A stretch of 64,000 nucleotides of DNA, taken from Leishmania donovani. Taxonomy: Eukaryota > Euglenozoa > Kinetoplastea > Trypanosomatida > Trypanosomatidae. The stretch is taken from contig NC_018252.1 in assembly GCF_000227135.1 (NCBI RefSeq), forward strand, positions 798,282 through 862,281. Reading direction: 5' to 3'. Numbering within the stretch: position 1 is the first letter of the stretch; each line of letters starts with the position of its first letter. The notes beneath the pieces were generated by a model. That model was not told where the DNA came from and did not search any database. It saw only the letters and a program-made list of their open reading frames with translations. Positions 1 through 9,242 of this stretch are shown here, piece after piece. Made by a program: the position numbers and the translations under genes.

Positions 1-14
1 GAGCGGGCGAACAT
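1..14 (-). CDS. Succinyl-CoA synthetase alpha, second tandem copy (5' tip only)
   Basis: The first 14 bases, read on the minus strand, give ATG followed by codons for Phe-Ala-Arg. They match base for base the first codons of the succinyl-CoA synthetase alpha gene that starts at 4199, and the match runs three bases upstream of the ATG before the sequences diverge. The gene would run out of the window to the left. I infer a tandem duplicate of the downstream gene. Only four codons are visible, so chance cannot be excluded, but identical sequence at the expected position and strand makes a tandem copy the simplest reading. Confidence 0.6.
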
Positions 15-2031
15 CTTTAACGAAAAGAGGCAGAGGGGGAGGCGGGAGGATGCGGTGGTGGAGAGAAAGCGGAGGAAGGAAACGAGGCGGCAGTACCGCA
101 GAGGAGAGAGAGACGGGTGCAGCACTGTATGCTTGGAAACACGCTCCGAGTGAGGGGTAGGATATCGGCTAAGGGAGATAGAAGGGAAGGGAGTTGAGGG
201 TCTCGGAGTCGGATATAGTCACTTGGCAGTTGTTTGGGTGTGTATTCCCTCTTGTGCGTGCATGAGCGGCGACCCCTGACGTTGTTCAGCGAGTGTCAGA
301 GGAAGGTGAACGGGAAAAAGGGGGATGGTGGCCTGTCAGCGCTTGTGATTTGGGTGGTGTGCTGTGAATACGGTACTGTAGAAGCGCCGGACGAAGGGAG
401 GAGACACGAAGCAGGAAAAGAGGCGGGGAGGGCGGAGGGGATGAATAGGGGCTGTTTCGCACACACGCAAGCAATCCGAGAATGCGAGCGAGAGGCTTTG
501 TGACAAGTGACAGCTAGAGAAACGCAACGGGGATGGAGAAGAAAGGCGGTGCACTTGGCTGCATCAGATAACAACTCACTCAGCAACCCTCCTCTCCCTC
601 CCCCTCCGCACCTATTCCTTTCTCATAATAACCAAGAAGAGGCACTGTTGCGTCCAGGTGTGTCCTTTGAAGCGACCGTTGATGGAGCCGTGGTGCACGC
701 GGCCGTTCACTCGCTTCGCACTCCTCCTCCTGCGCTTGTGACTTTGTGCACTGCTACCACTGTGCTTATGGCGCGCGAGGGGGTGAAGGCGACTTCATTT
801 TGTTGCTGCTACGATAAAAATGAGAAAGAGTTATCTCTTCGCTTTGATTCAGCAACACCCCCTTCGTCCCCTCCCCTCCCCTCCCCCGGTACTTTCCGCT
901 TCTGCAGCACACTTGAGCCTACACAGACCCGTACGCGCCGGCACACGGAGCATGGGACAAGAAAGATGAAGCCACAAGCCGGATACCTCCTCCACCTGCC
1001 CCCTGACTCGCGTAGAGAGAGAGAGAGCGGGGTGTGGGGGCGTAGGAAGGGCACGCACACAAATGTGGAAAGGAGGAGGTGGGGAGGGAGGGGGGGGGGG
1101 CGACGTCGGAAAGACTTAAGCATCATGGAAGACAAACGAACACAAGGAAACGTGTATTTAGCCGCTTTGATAAAGCGGCCGGCAATGTGCCGTCACCCAC
1201 CCACACACACACACACACCATGCACACGCCCCCTACTTCCAAGCTACATATATCTAAAGGAAAACTTTCGAGAAAAGGGTCGAGGAGGGGGCGAGCATCA
1301 ACACGCTGTCGAACGCTGACACACGCACACCGTCACTTCGCGCACACGCATTCACGCACACGCCATCATATCATCATCATAACTAGAACGCACAGATACA
1401 CACACAAACGGAGCGCCAGAAAACGAGTCTTTTGATACAAAAGGAGGACGCCTTGTAGGCGAAGCATAAAAGACAGTCGCCCACACACACTCACACAGAC
1501 ACCTCCCCCGACGAGACCGCTGCAGCAGTGCTGCTCGCGCGCCGCCGTGATCCTGTACATTGTCATGGACGCGCACACAGCATGCAGGTGAACGGGCTCA
1601 ACTGCCCACAGAGAAGTGTGCGTGCGCGTGGGGAGTGCTTGCTTGGGCACGTACGTCTGTGCAATACGCGCCCTGCCGAGAGACCAACCCTGCCGAATGT
1701 GAATACGAGAATGCAAAGAGGAACAGAAAGCGGAGGCAGAACGAGAACCGCAGGGGCGGTACGCCGCGTGACACAAAACGGAGGTCGCACTTCTCCGTCC
1801 CCCCACTGCTCTAACTCCCCTCTTTTCGTTATCCTCCACTTTGCGTGGGCAACGACGTGAGAGGGAGGGAAAGCGAGCTGGTGATCGGCACAAGCAAACA
1901 CACACACACACACACATGCACGTAGGGAGAGAGAAACAATACCAACAAGGGCATAGAAACGCTGACGCACACACACCATGCTACCCGTGTCGCAGCGCAC
2001 ACACAGCCGAACGTACTCTATATGTATATAG

Positions 2032-2064
<33 letters not shown>

Positions 2065-3316
2065 AAATCAATATCGTCCCTCTCTCTGCAGAACTATGCA
2101 TTGTGCATGTGCGCTGAGGTGTGTATATGAGCGCTCAGGACGTTCGGCATGCCTGCAGCACGTACCCGCCCTTCCCCCCTCCTGCCAGCATAAAAAAAAG
2201 ATTGGAAACCATTGAGTGAATTCCGCTTCACCACTTCCACCTGCATTAACATTTCACGCACCCTTGTTATCAACACGTCTTTCACCCACTTCCACCCCGC
2301 GTGAGTGCATCAATGGAGAGAGTGTGACGGCACTTAGAGGGAGTATGTGCATGCAGTGAGTCAGCAATAGGCGGTTATAGACGCACGATGCTGCGCAAAA
2401 ATCGTTCCCTGATGCAGATAAATGGACATTCCACTGGCACGCACGCACAGCCGCAGACGCGGAGGAAGAGGAAGACACACGCACACAGGGTTGGAAAGCC
2501 TCGAAAGGAAGTGCGTGCATAAAAAGAGCAGTGAGAAAGGAACACGAAGACTCTTAGAGCCAGATGAGCGTCCTGTCATCCCACCAACGAGGCGGAGGGC
2601 GGGAAAGGGCAGGGAGCCACCGACACAGGAGGCTGGGAGCATGATGAGGGTGAGATCCAGTTGATGCATCACAGAGTCCCTTCTCGTTCATGAGCCCTCC
2701 GGAGAGCGGCGCAAGAAAAAGGGAGGGGGGGGGCGTGGGGCAGAGGAAGGAAAACGAGTTGGCCTCCAAGATAAGGCAACGCACCCGAAAGAGACGAGAC
2801 AGTTGCTCGTGAGCCGCACCCCTACTTGCATCTCCTCTATCCCTCACTCGCACCATCACCGTCCGGTATCCAATGCCCCCTTCCTCCGTCGCCGGGGACC
2901 AACTCCCGCACTACCTCTGCCCCAACCCGCGCTCGAGAACAGTCACACTGAGCCCCGCTCCCCGGATCATGCCGCCTGACAAACGCGCGTGTGTCTCGTT
3001 CCGCCTGCGCAGCTGTGTGCCGCTGTTAACTCGCTTCCTCTCGCCTTCGCCCTCTCCTGCGGCTACACACGCGCTTCTCGTGCTTTTACCCCACTTCTCC
3101 GCTCCATCTCTGTAAACGCGCACAGAGACACATACACACACGATCAAGTCTTCAGCGACGCAGCACACACCAAACGGCCCTGTGGGAGAGGAAGACGTGG
3201 CGACTGCATTCCATTGGAGCGCATGCCCAGAACAATCTACCCAGCGGCCCCCAGCGTCCTTAATCAGTGATAAGCACTTCGAAGCTCCTGAACGGGCATC
3301 AGCAGTGGCACGATTC
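15..3316. other. Intergenic, 3.3 kb
   Basis: This lies between the two succinyl-CoA synthetase alpha copies and would hold the 3' UTR of the right copy and the 5' UTR of the left one. It is purine-rich at the left and low-complexity throughout: an 11-G run at 1090-1100, CA tracts near 1203-1220 and 1895-1917, and a TG tract at 2033-2063. Open frames here have erratic composition and match no family I know. I see no gene. Confidence 0.7.
2033..2063. repeat. TG dinucleotide microsatellite
   Basis: About fifteen perfect TG units, the longest dinucleotide tract in the window. Such tracts are common between Leishmania genes and vary in length between strains. Confidence 0.9.
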
Positions 3317-4199
3317 CTACTTCGTGGCGAAGAGCTCAGCCATGTGCTTGCCAAGGTGCGCCGGCGAGTCGGAGATGGTCACGCCGGCGGCGCGCAGCGC
3401 ATCCTTCTTGCCCTTCGCGGTGCCCATCCCGCCAGAGACGATAGCACCGGCGTGGCCCATGCGGCGGCCCGGCGGCGCAGTCGCCCCGCCNNNNNNNNNN
3501 NNNNNNNNNNNNNNNNNNNNNNNNNNNNNNNNNNNNNNNNNNNNNNNNNNNNNNNNNNNNNNNNNNNNNNNNNNNNNNNNNNNNNNNNNNNNNNNNNNNN
3601 NNNNNNNNNNNNNNNNNNNNNNNNNNNNNNNNNNNNNNNNNNNNNNNNNNNNNNNNNNNNNNNNNNNNNNNNNNNNNNNNNNNNNNNNNNNNNNNNNNNN
3701 NNNNNNNNNNNNNNNNNNNNNNNNNNNNNNNNNNNNNNNNNNNNNNNNNNNNNNNNNNNNNNNNNNNNNNNNNNNNNNNNNNNNNNNNNNNNNNNNNNNN
3801 NNNNNNNNNNNNNNNNNNNNNNNNNNNNNNNNNNNNNNNNNNNNNNNNNNNNNNNNNNNNNNNNNNNNNNNNNNNNNNNNNNNNNNNNNNNNNNNNNNNN
3901 NNNNNNNNNNNNNNNNNNNNNNNNNNNNNNNNNNNNNNNNNNNNNNNNNNNNNNNNNNNNNNNNNNNNNNNNNNNNNNNNNNNNNNNNNNNNNNNNNNNN
4001 NNNNNNNNNCAGCCGTCGCAAACACCGGCACGCCCAGCGCCGTCGTGCCCGCCTTCTTCGGGCTCACACCGCCCACGACCTTGGTGCCGTACGCCATCGC
4101 CTCCTTCGTGTGGAACGTGCCGGCCTTGCCGGTCATGCCCTGGACAATCACCTTCGTGTCCTTGTTGACCCAGCGGCGGATGGCGGAGCGGGCGAACAT
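3317..4199 (-). CDS. Succinyl-CoA synthetase (ligase) alpha subunit, mitochondrial, interrupted by assembly gap
   Basis: This is the alpha subunit of the enzyme that converts succinyl-CoA to succinate with substrate-level ATP or GTP formation in the mitochondrion; it also closes the acetate:succinate-CoA transferase cycle in trypanosomatids. The first 63 residues are present, with a basic presequence-like start and the CoA-binding motif GMTGKAGTFHT. The last 57 residues carry the family signature TAPPGRRMGHAGAI, whose histidine is phosphorylated in catalysis. The middle is a run of N at 3491-4009. The two halves fall in different frames across the gap. Family length (about 300 residues) leaves roughly 180 residues for a 519-base gap, so the gap length is an estimate and the gene is probably intact. 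A tandem copy starts at the left edge. Confidence 0.93.
3491..4009. other. Assembly gap (519 N)
   Basis: Run of N inside the succinyl-CoA synthetase alpha gene. The gene appears to be tandemly duplicated, and near-identical copies would explain the assembly failure. Confidence 0.99.
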
Positions 4200-4860
4200 C
4201 TTGGATTAGGCAGTGATGGAAAGCGAAAAGAAAATTTGTGAAAAGCGCGTTGGCAGTGTATTTGACGAACGAGAAGCTCACAAATCGGAAAATGAATCCT
4301 GCTCAGTGATGCGTTCATATGTGAGAACGATAGTGCACCGGCATCAATGTTTTGAGGAGGAGGAGGCAGAGGTCGGGCAGGAGATGCGTGATGGCCATCG
4401 CGGACGGGAACGCACGAGAGAAGGGGGAAGGCTCGAAGCGGCTTGCTGCGCAGAAGACTCGTAGCCAGAGCTGCTGAAGCACGAAATGTGCAGAGATCGG
4501 GTATTCCCTCAGCGGCAGAGACCCCTTTTTTCTTTGCGTGTTCGCGTCACTCGCTCGCATACACATACGTGTGCACAAAAAGCGCGTGCTCCTTCTTGCG
4601 GCGTGCTCGCCTGGTCGCTCTCGTATGCGTGCTGTCTGCTGGTCGGATCTCGAATGAGGCACTGTCGCAGAAAGCGCTGCAGTACAAGGAAACGGACAAC
4701 GAAAAAAAAAGAGGGGTGGGGAGGGAAACGCCAGAAAGGCAACTATAGCATGCAAAGAAAAAGAACACCGTGTGAGATACAGCACAACGCAAAGGCGCAG
4801 ACAGCAGAAATACGTATTGAAGCATCCCCATTCTGCCATCAAACATGAATCCAACTACGT

Positions 4861-5411
4861 TCAACGCCCCGGGTCTGCCACAGGGCCCCTCCCCCTCGCA
4901 TCGCGCGGTGCGGAGCAGCCGTAGACACGCGCGCCACAGCAACGCGCCGGCCCGGTCATCTCAGCACGGCCCCCGCCTCAAAGGCAACGCACCCGCCCGC
5001 ATCCCAGGTCGCCTCGCAGCCNNNNNNNNNNNNNNNNNNNNNNNNNNNNNNNNNNNNNNNNNNNNNNNNNNNNNNNNNNNNNNNNNNNNNNNNNNNGAGG
5101 GCCGGGTGGGATACGTCCCAGCCACGTCGGCACACTCTGCCCATCATATGGATGGCACACGCGTGTGCAGTGCTGCAGGTCGCTCCGGTGCAACGCCGTC
5201 CACCGTCGGACCGCCGACGTGAGTGGCGCTGAGTCTCTCCGACTCCCCAACGTCGCAGGCGCTTGGCCCTCTCACCACGAGAAGGGGCTGTGCATTGGCC
5301 GGGATAGGGGAGGGGAGGGGTTGCCCGGCTTCGCCACGCACCGAGTGGGGAGAGGGGGTGGGTGCACAGAGCCCTGAGAGACGACTCACTGAGGTGTCCC
5401 AAGTCATGAAG
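4861..5411 (-). mobile_element. SIDER2-like retroposon copy A, truncated at one end, gapped
   Basis: This stretch shares long near-identical blocks with the copies at 30299-30788, 37631-38221 and 58881-59440. Shared landmarks include the block around CATCATATGGATGG and the block ending GTGTCCCAAGTCATGAAG. Length near 550 bases, dispersal between genes and lack of any ORF fit the Leishmania SIDER2 family of short degenerate retroposons, which sit mainly in 3' UTRs and are linked to mRNA decay. The family name is from memory. The strand assumes the A-rich end of copy C is 3', which makes this copy sense to the BRO1 mRNA. The left end has lost part of the sequence seen in copies B and C. Confidence 0.7.
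5022..5096. other. Assembly gap (75 N) inside repeat copy A
   Basis: Run of N inside the dispersed repeat. Confidence 0.99.
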
Positions 5412-5497
5412 ACAGCTGAAGAAAGCACACAAACACACACGCACAAAAGCATTGCAATGCGATATTGAGAGGCAAAAGCATGCGCGATTTAATGCCT

Positions 5498-6712
5498 TCA
5501 CTGAGCGTTGCGTGAGAGCAATGCAACGGTGCATGCACTGGGGGATGCCTCTAGCCGGAATGGAAGCGAGATGTCGGGGCGCATCGCGAGCGGCTGTGGA
5601 GGCGGCAACGACGCTTTTGTCGCATCGGGCTTGGCTCGATAAACCAGTGAGTTTATTTTGTTGAGACGCTCCGTGTTGTTCCGGACGGTTGTGCTGCACA
5701 GTCCGACAAAGCGGGTGCCGTTGAAGGGAAGTTTCAGCTTGCCATTTTGAGACTTGGTGAAATAGTCTTCTACAATCCTCGCGTTCTCTACTCCCTGGCT
5801 TAGAAGGGTGATTCCAGCTCCCGGGTTGTTGTTAAAGAGATGAGAGGCTGCATGCTGAAATGCGAGCGCATGAAAGATGTCGCGCTTCACGACAGCCAGT
5901 GTTGAAATCTCCACAAAGGTCTCGTTGCGAGTGTTTATGGTGCGAGCATTCGTGCACACAGTCTCGTACATGAGAAAGAGCTGGTGGCTGAGGCGGGCAG
6001 TGGTTTCTGTGCTCTCCTTGGGATCAGCGTTGAACGCCTTCGACACGCCGATTTCCTGGGCTTGGGCTAGTGCCAAGCTTTCAAGGAAAACAGCCATGTC
6101 CTTGTCCACATCGAGAGGAACTGATACCTGCGCGACACCAATCTCGTGCTTCTTCATATTGTCAACGATGTCGGCGCAAAAGTGAAAGTAGGCAGACGCC
6201 TTGATGAGGGCGCGGTAAGCGTCCTTTTCGAGGAAAGAGAGCGTTCCTACTGTCACTCTCACGCAAAGCAAGTATTGAGCAATGTTCATGAGAATGGCAC
6301 CAACGTTGTAGTACACCCCGAGAAGTTCGTATCGATAGTCGTCAAAAGCCATCTCCTGTTTGTCCGTAAGCGACGAGCTCCAGTGGTAGTACTGGAGGCT
6401 GGCAAACCTTGGCGTTTTTGAAACAGCATTGGCAAGAGAGACAGTATACGCATCAACAAGATCAACAAGATCCTTCACGTACTTCTCGCATCCCGCACTA
6501 GTGCTCAGTTTGTCATCTACTGAATTCCCTTTCCGACTCAGGTGCTTTCGAAAATCTTCGAAAAAGTCGATGCAAGCATCACGCTTTTTGTCAATGTCCT
6601 TCTTTTCGGCGGATGACAGATCCACTTCGACTTGCGAGTTGACGCCGGGCTTCTCCGTTTGGCGCACCGGAATGATGGGGAGCGCGTACTTGAGCGCATC
6701 GTTGTTGAACAT
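5498..6712 (-). CDS. BRO1-domain protein (ALIX/BROX-like)
   Basis: A 404-residue protein made almost wholly of one BRO1 domain. Visible family features include the helical segment around YYHWSSSLTDKQEMAFDDYRY, the GVYYNVGAILMNIAQYL helix (matching the ALIX pattern of a Leu/Tyr-rich helix followed by small residues) and the later helices around AYFHFCADIV. BRO1 domains bind ESCRT-III CHMP4/Snf7 on endosomes. The length matches stand-alone BRO1 proteins such as BROX rather than ALIX, since there is no V domain or proline-rich tail. It lacks the C-terminal CaaX box of BROX and ends in SRNAQ. The start at 6712 is the first ATG in the frame. It probably acts in multivesicular body sorting or membrane repair. 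Confidence 0.85.
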   Translation of the reverse strand: MFNNDALKYALPIIPVRQTEKPGVNSQVEVDLSSAEKKDIDKKRDACIDFFEDFRKHLSRKGNSVDDKLSTSAGCEKYVKDLVDLVDAYTVSLANAVSKTPRFASLQYYHWSSSLTDKQEMAFDDYRYELLGVYYNVGAILMNIAQYLLCVRVTVGTLSFLEKDAYRALIKASAYFHFCADIVDNMKKHEIGVAQVSVPLDVDKDMAVFLESLALAQAQEIGVSKAFNADPKESTETTARLSHQLFLMYETVCTNARTINTRNETFVEISTLAVVKRDIFHALAFQHAASHLFNNNPGAGITLLSQGVENARIVEDYFTKSQNGKLKLPFNGTRFVGLCSTTVRNNTERLNKINSLVYRAKPDATKASLPPPQPLAMRPDISLPFRLEASPSACTVALLSRNAQ

Positions 6713-7204
6713 GTCAAGTTCCTGATAGTGAGGAAAGATGATGATGGGGAGGGTATGCCTAAGCTTGGAACGAGGGAAAGGGGAAACCGCCAACTGAAAC
6801 GCATATTTTCCCAGCCGCACAGAACGTTCGAAGAAGAAAATAGAAAAGTATCAGTCAAGCCGTTTTTCGCAGATGGAAGAGAGCTACTTGAAGAGCCAAA
6901 ATCTTCGACGAAACCTCAGGTGAGAGCTGCAGTCAAAAAGAGAGAGAGCCCTAGAGACTGTTGTGCGAGACATCTTGTCGGACTTTGCGTAGCTTTGGTG
7001 CAACACGCAAAAACGCTGGTCAGGTAGAAAGATGCTATCGAAAGTGATAGCCTACTTTCGCTTTTTCTTAAACGGAGACGTGCTCTCATGCGCAGCATGT
7101 GAGTGCCTGGATAGGGCAAAAAGCGTCAAACAAAAGTAGCAGCGGGCGTGCCTTCAACCAGCAGAAACTGTAATCCTCCTTTTCAACAAAAAAATGCTGC
7201 ATTT
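6713..7204. other. Intergenic, 0.5 kb
   Basis: Between two minus-strand genes. On the minus strand there is a pyrimidine tract near 6935-6953, a plausible trans-splicing signal for the BRO1 gene. Nothing else is seen. Confidence 0.6.
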
Positions 7205-7960
7205 CTACTCATCTAGAACGCGCCAACATTCGTCCAACAACTCAGTGAGATCATTGAGGGAGCTGCCTGGTGTTTCCACGACTACGTTACCATTTGCTAT
7301 CACTCGAGTAGGAGCAGGTCTTTTTAGCTCACTCGACGCCTTTGATGGTACTCGCTCTTTTCTGAAGGCTGCGACGAGAGCAATCAGCTCTCCACACCGG
7401 AGAGACATGAATTCGGTGCGCGCGCTAGACTCGTAGTTGAGCAGAGCACTTCGAGCCGATGCTTCTTCTTTCTCTATGATCTGTATGTTCCATATATTGC
7501 GTAAAAGGCGAAAACTCTTCGCCGCTCTGTTCACCCTGCCTTCCAGTTTGGCCAGCTTCGAAAAGAGTGCCTCCATTTTGTCTGAGGAGCTTTCGAGTGC
7601 TTGAAGGCCCTCTTCCAAAATAGCGTTTCCACACAAGACCGAGCTCGTGACTTTGTCAAAGCACTCCTGCGCGTCAGCTCCTTTTTCCGTCTGAGACGAT
7701 GTCGCGCGTTGCTGTGGAGAATTTTGCACGCCTTGAGATACCGTGGCGGGACTTTTTTGTGCGCCGGTACTCACACGGGTCGACCTGCTGGTCTGTACAG
7801 CGCCATTTGCTCGCACCACCGCAGCAGTCAGCAAAGGTGGGGGGCTGTTAATAATGGAAGACTGGGAGAAAATACTTGCGTAATCATCGCGTATACCAAT
7901 AGACCTGAGTGTTCGGTCGATTTCACTTATGGTGGCAGCAATGTGTTGATCGACATCCAT
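7205..7960 (-). CDS. Unassigned coiled-coil protein, 251 aa
   Basis: I do not recognise the family. The protein opens with MDVDQHIAATISEIDRTL, followed by a Ser/Thr/Gln/Ala-rich, probably disordered stretch (about residues 45-95). A helical, coiled-coil-like region from about 95 to 195 contains ALESSSDKMEALFSKLAKLE. A second short helix sits at the extreme C-terminus. There is no membrane segment, signal peptide or catalytic motif. The first ATG in frame is at 7960. The layout (disordered linker plus coiled coil) is common in structural or adaptor proteins. It is probably a genuine gene because it fills its place in the minus-strand array and has a balanced composition. Confidence 0.7.
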   Translation of the reverse strand: MDVDQHIAATISEIDRTLRSIGIRDDYASIFSQSSIINSPPPLLTAAVVRANGAVQTSRSTRVSTGAQKSPATVSQGVQNSPQQRATSSQTEKGADAQECFDKVTSSVLCGNAILEEGLQALESSSDKMEALFSKLAKLEGRVNRAAKSFRLLRNIWNIQIIEKEEASARSALLNYESSARTEFMSLRCGELIALVAAFRKERVPSKASSELKRPAPTRVIANGNVVVETPGSSLNDLTELLDECWRVLDE

Positions 7961-8417
7961 TTTAATCACCTTCAAAGAAAAAGAGCTTTATCAGCGACGA
8001 ATTGCCTCGTTTCAGAAGAGTAGTAGAGACGGCTAAGTTAAGGCACATGTTGATTGTTAATACAGAAGCAAAATTCTCATCAGTGAGGTACAGAAACTCC
8101 TCTTACTTTTTTCTTTGCTGCATACAGCTAGCGAAAAGAAATACTCCTTTCCTGAAAACTAGGGGATACCGCAAGTAGAGCACCCTTCGCGTACAACCAC
8201 TAGGGCCCTTTTTCATTTGAGAAAAGAGAGACCAAGCACGACTCAAAGCACTGCCTTTCTGTCATTTTTATCTCCGTTTCATGTGGGAGACTTAACTCCT
8301 CAAAGGATAAACACAAACAAACAAACACACACACACACAATGTATAAAATTTATTATATATATTGCCGCGGCCGCTTTTGCCGCCAAGCCGCCATAACAC
8401 TTTCGGCGCCGAAGAAA
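7961..8417. other. Intergenic, 0.46 kb, AT-rich
   Basis: Lower GC than the surroundings, with a CAAA/CA run near 8312-8340 and an A/T-rich block near 8341-8364. No gene is seen. It would hold the 3' UTR of the ubiquitin-like-domain gene's left side and the 5' UTR of the 251-residue protein. Confidence 0.6.
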
Positions 8418-9242
8418 TCAGGACGACTGCTTCATTCCGCTATAGTCATTCTTTCCATAGTACCCTTTCGGCTTTGCCTCGTAGCGTGGAGCCAAATTCG
8501 GCTGTGGTTGCATTGCCATCTCCTTGTACGGGCTCCTCAGCAACACATCCTCCGGCATCTCATCTACGTTCCAATCCTTCAGTTTCTCAGCTTCTGTGTG
8601 CAGCAGATGATCGTTCTCTTCGATAGCGTCTATACGAGAATATTCATCGATATCGTAATCGGCAAGAGTTTTCAGCTCATCTAAATCTTTGCCATCGATG
8701 CACAGCTTAAACGAAGAGGTGCATAAATAGGGCGACTGATTCTCAATCCTTACCTGTTGCATGAGTTCGGCTATGGTCGAGTCACGCTGCGCCATCACTT
8801 GCACGACTTGCATCCGCTGCTCCCAGCCACTGGTGACCCAGATAAACGTTTTGAAGCGGATGCGCAGGGGTACAAGGTGCTGCACGTGTGGATCATCAAC
8901 GACGGCACGCCAGTAGTGCCGCTCGTTCTCCTGTAGAATAGTCTCGGCACTTCCCATATAAAATCGGGTATCACCAGGAGTTGCCGCCCGAATCGGGCCA
9001 GGGTAGGTTTGCGACTCCGCGAAACGGCGGTGCGCCTCGTAAGCCTCTTGTTCGTACTGCGACAGCTTTCCTGCACTCAAAAGGCACGCGGCGGTCGAAT
9101 GCAAGAAAAGCGCCTGGCTACGCCTCATGGCTAAGTGTTCGAACCGGTCAGCGTCGTTAATATGCTTTTGTAACAGGCAGCGAGCACAAAGGTGCAAATG
9201 GTGAATAGGCGCATCAAAGAAAAGTAGAGATGATCGAAACAT
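8418..9242 (-). CDS. Protein with internal ubiquitin-like domain, 274 aa
   Basis: No named family is recognised for the whole protein. Residues about 143-208 read as a ubiquitin-like beta-grasp: an opening strand (RMQVVQVMAQRDSTIAELM), then FKLCIDGKDLDELKTLADY, then DIDEYSRIDAI. This tracks the ubiquitin pattern of a GK-x-L-D/E, TL-x-DY and S-x-I/L. No terminal Gly-Gly follows, so it is not expected to be conjugated. The N-terminus (MFRSSLLFFDAPIHH) is short, hydrophobic and free of acidic residues until Asp10, so a mitochondrial presequence is possible. The tail (PRYEAKPKGYYGKNDYSG) is Tyr/Lys/Gly-rich. The start at 9242 is the first ATG. It is the first gene left of the strand switch. Confidence 0.75.
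   Translation of the reverse strand: MFRSSLLFFDAPIHHLHLCARCLLQKHINDADRFEHLAMRRSQALFLHSTAACLLSAGKLSQYEQEAYEAHRRFAESQTYPGPIRAATPGDTRFYMGSAETILQENERHYWRAVVDDPHVQHLVPLRIRFKTFIWVTSGWEQRMQVVQVMAQRDSTIAELMQQVRIENQSPYLCTSSFKLCIDGKDLDELKTLADYDIDEYSRIDAIEENDHLLHTEAEKLKDWNVDEMPEDVLLRSPYKEMAMQPQPNLAPRYEAKPKGYYGKNDYSGMKQSS

Larger units (their letters stand above)
4200..5497. other. Intergenic, 1.3 kb, contains a SIDER2-like element
   Basis: This separates the BRO1-domain gene (stop at 5498) from the succinyl-CoA synthetase alpha start. The SIDER2-like copy at 4861-5411 lies within the presumptive 3' UTR of the BRO1 gene, only about 90 bases past its stop. The remainder is low-complexity with no credible gene. 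Confidence 0.7.

Noticed and set aside
1203..1220. CA dinucleotide arrays considered as candidate telomeric or origin sequence
   Set aside because: They are simple CA tracts scattered through intergenic DNA. No TTAGGG repeats or other telomeric signature is present.
507..1319. Open frame of 270 codons on the plus strand
   Set aside because: It is antisense to the local minus-strand unit, has Arg/Pro/His/Thr-rich low-complexity composition from CA and purine tracts, and no family resemblance.
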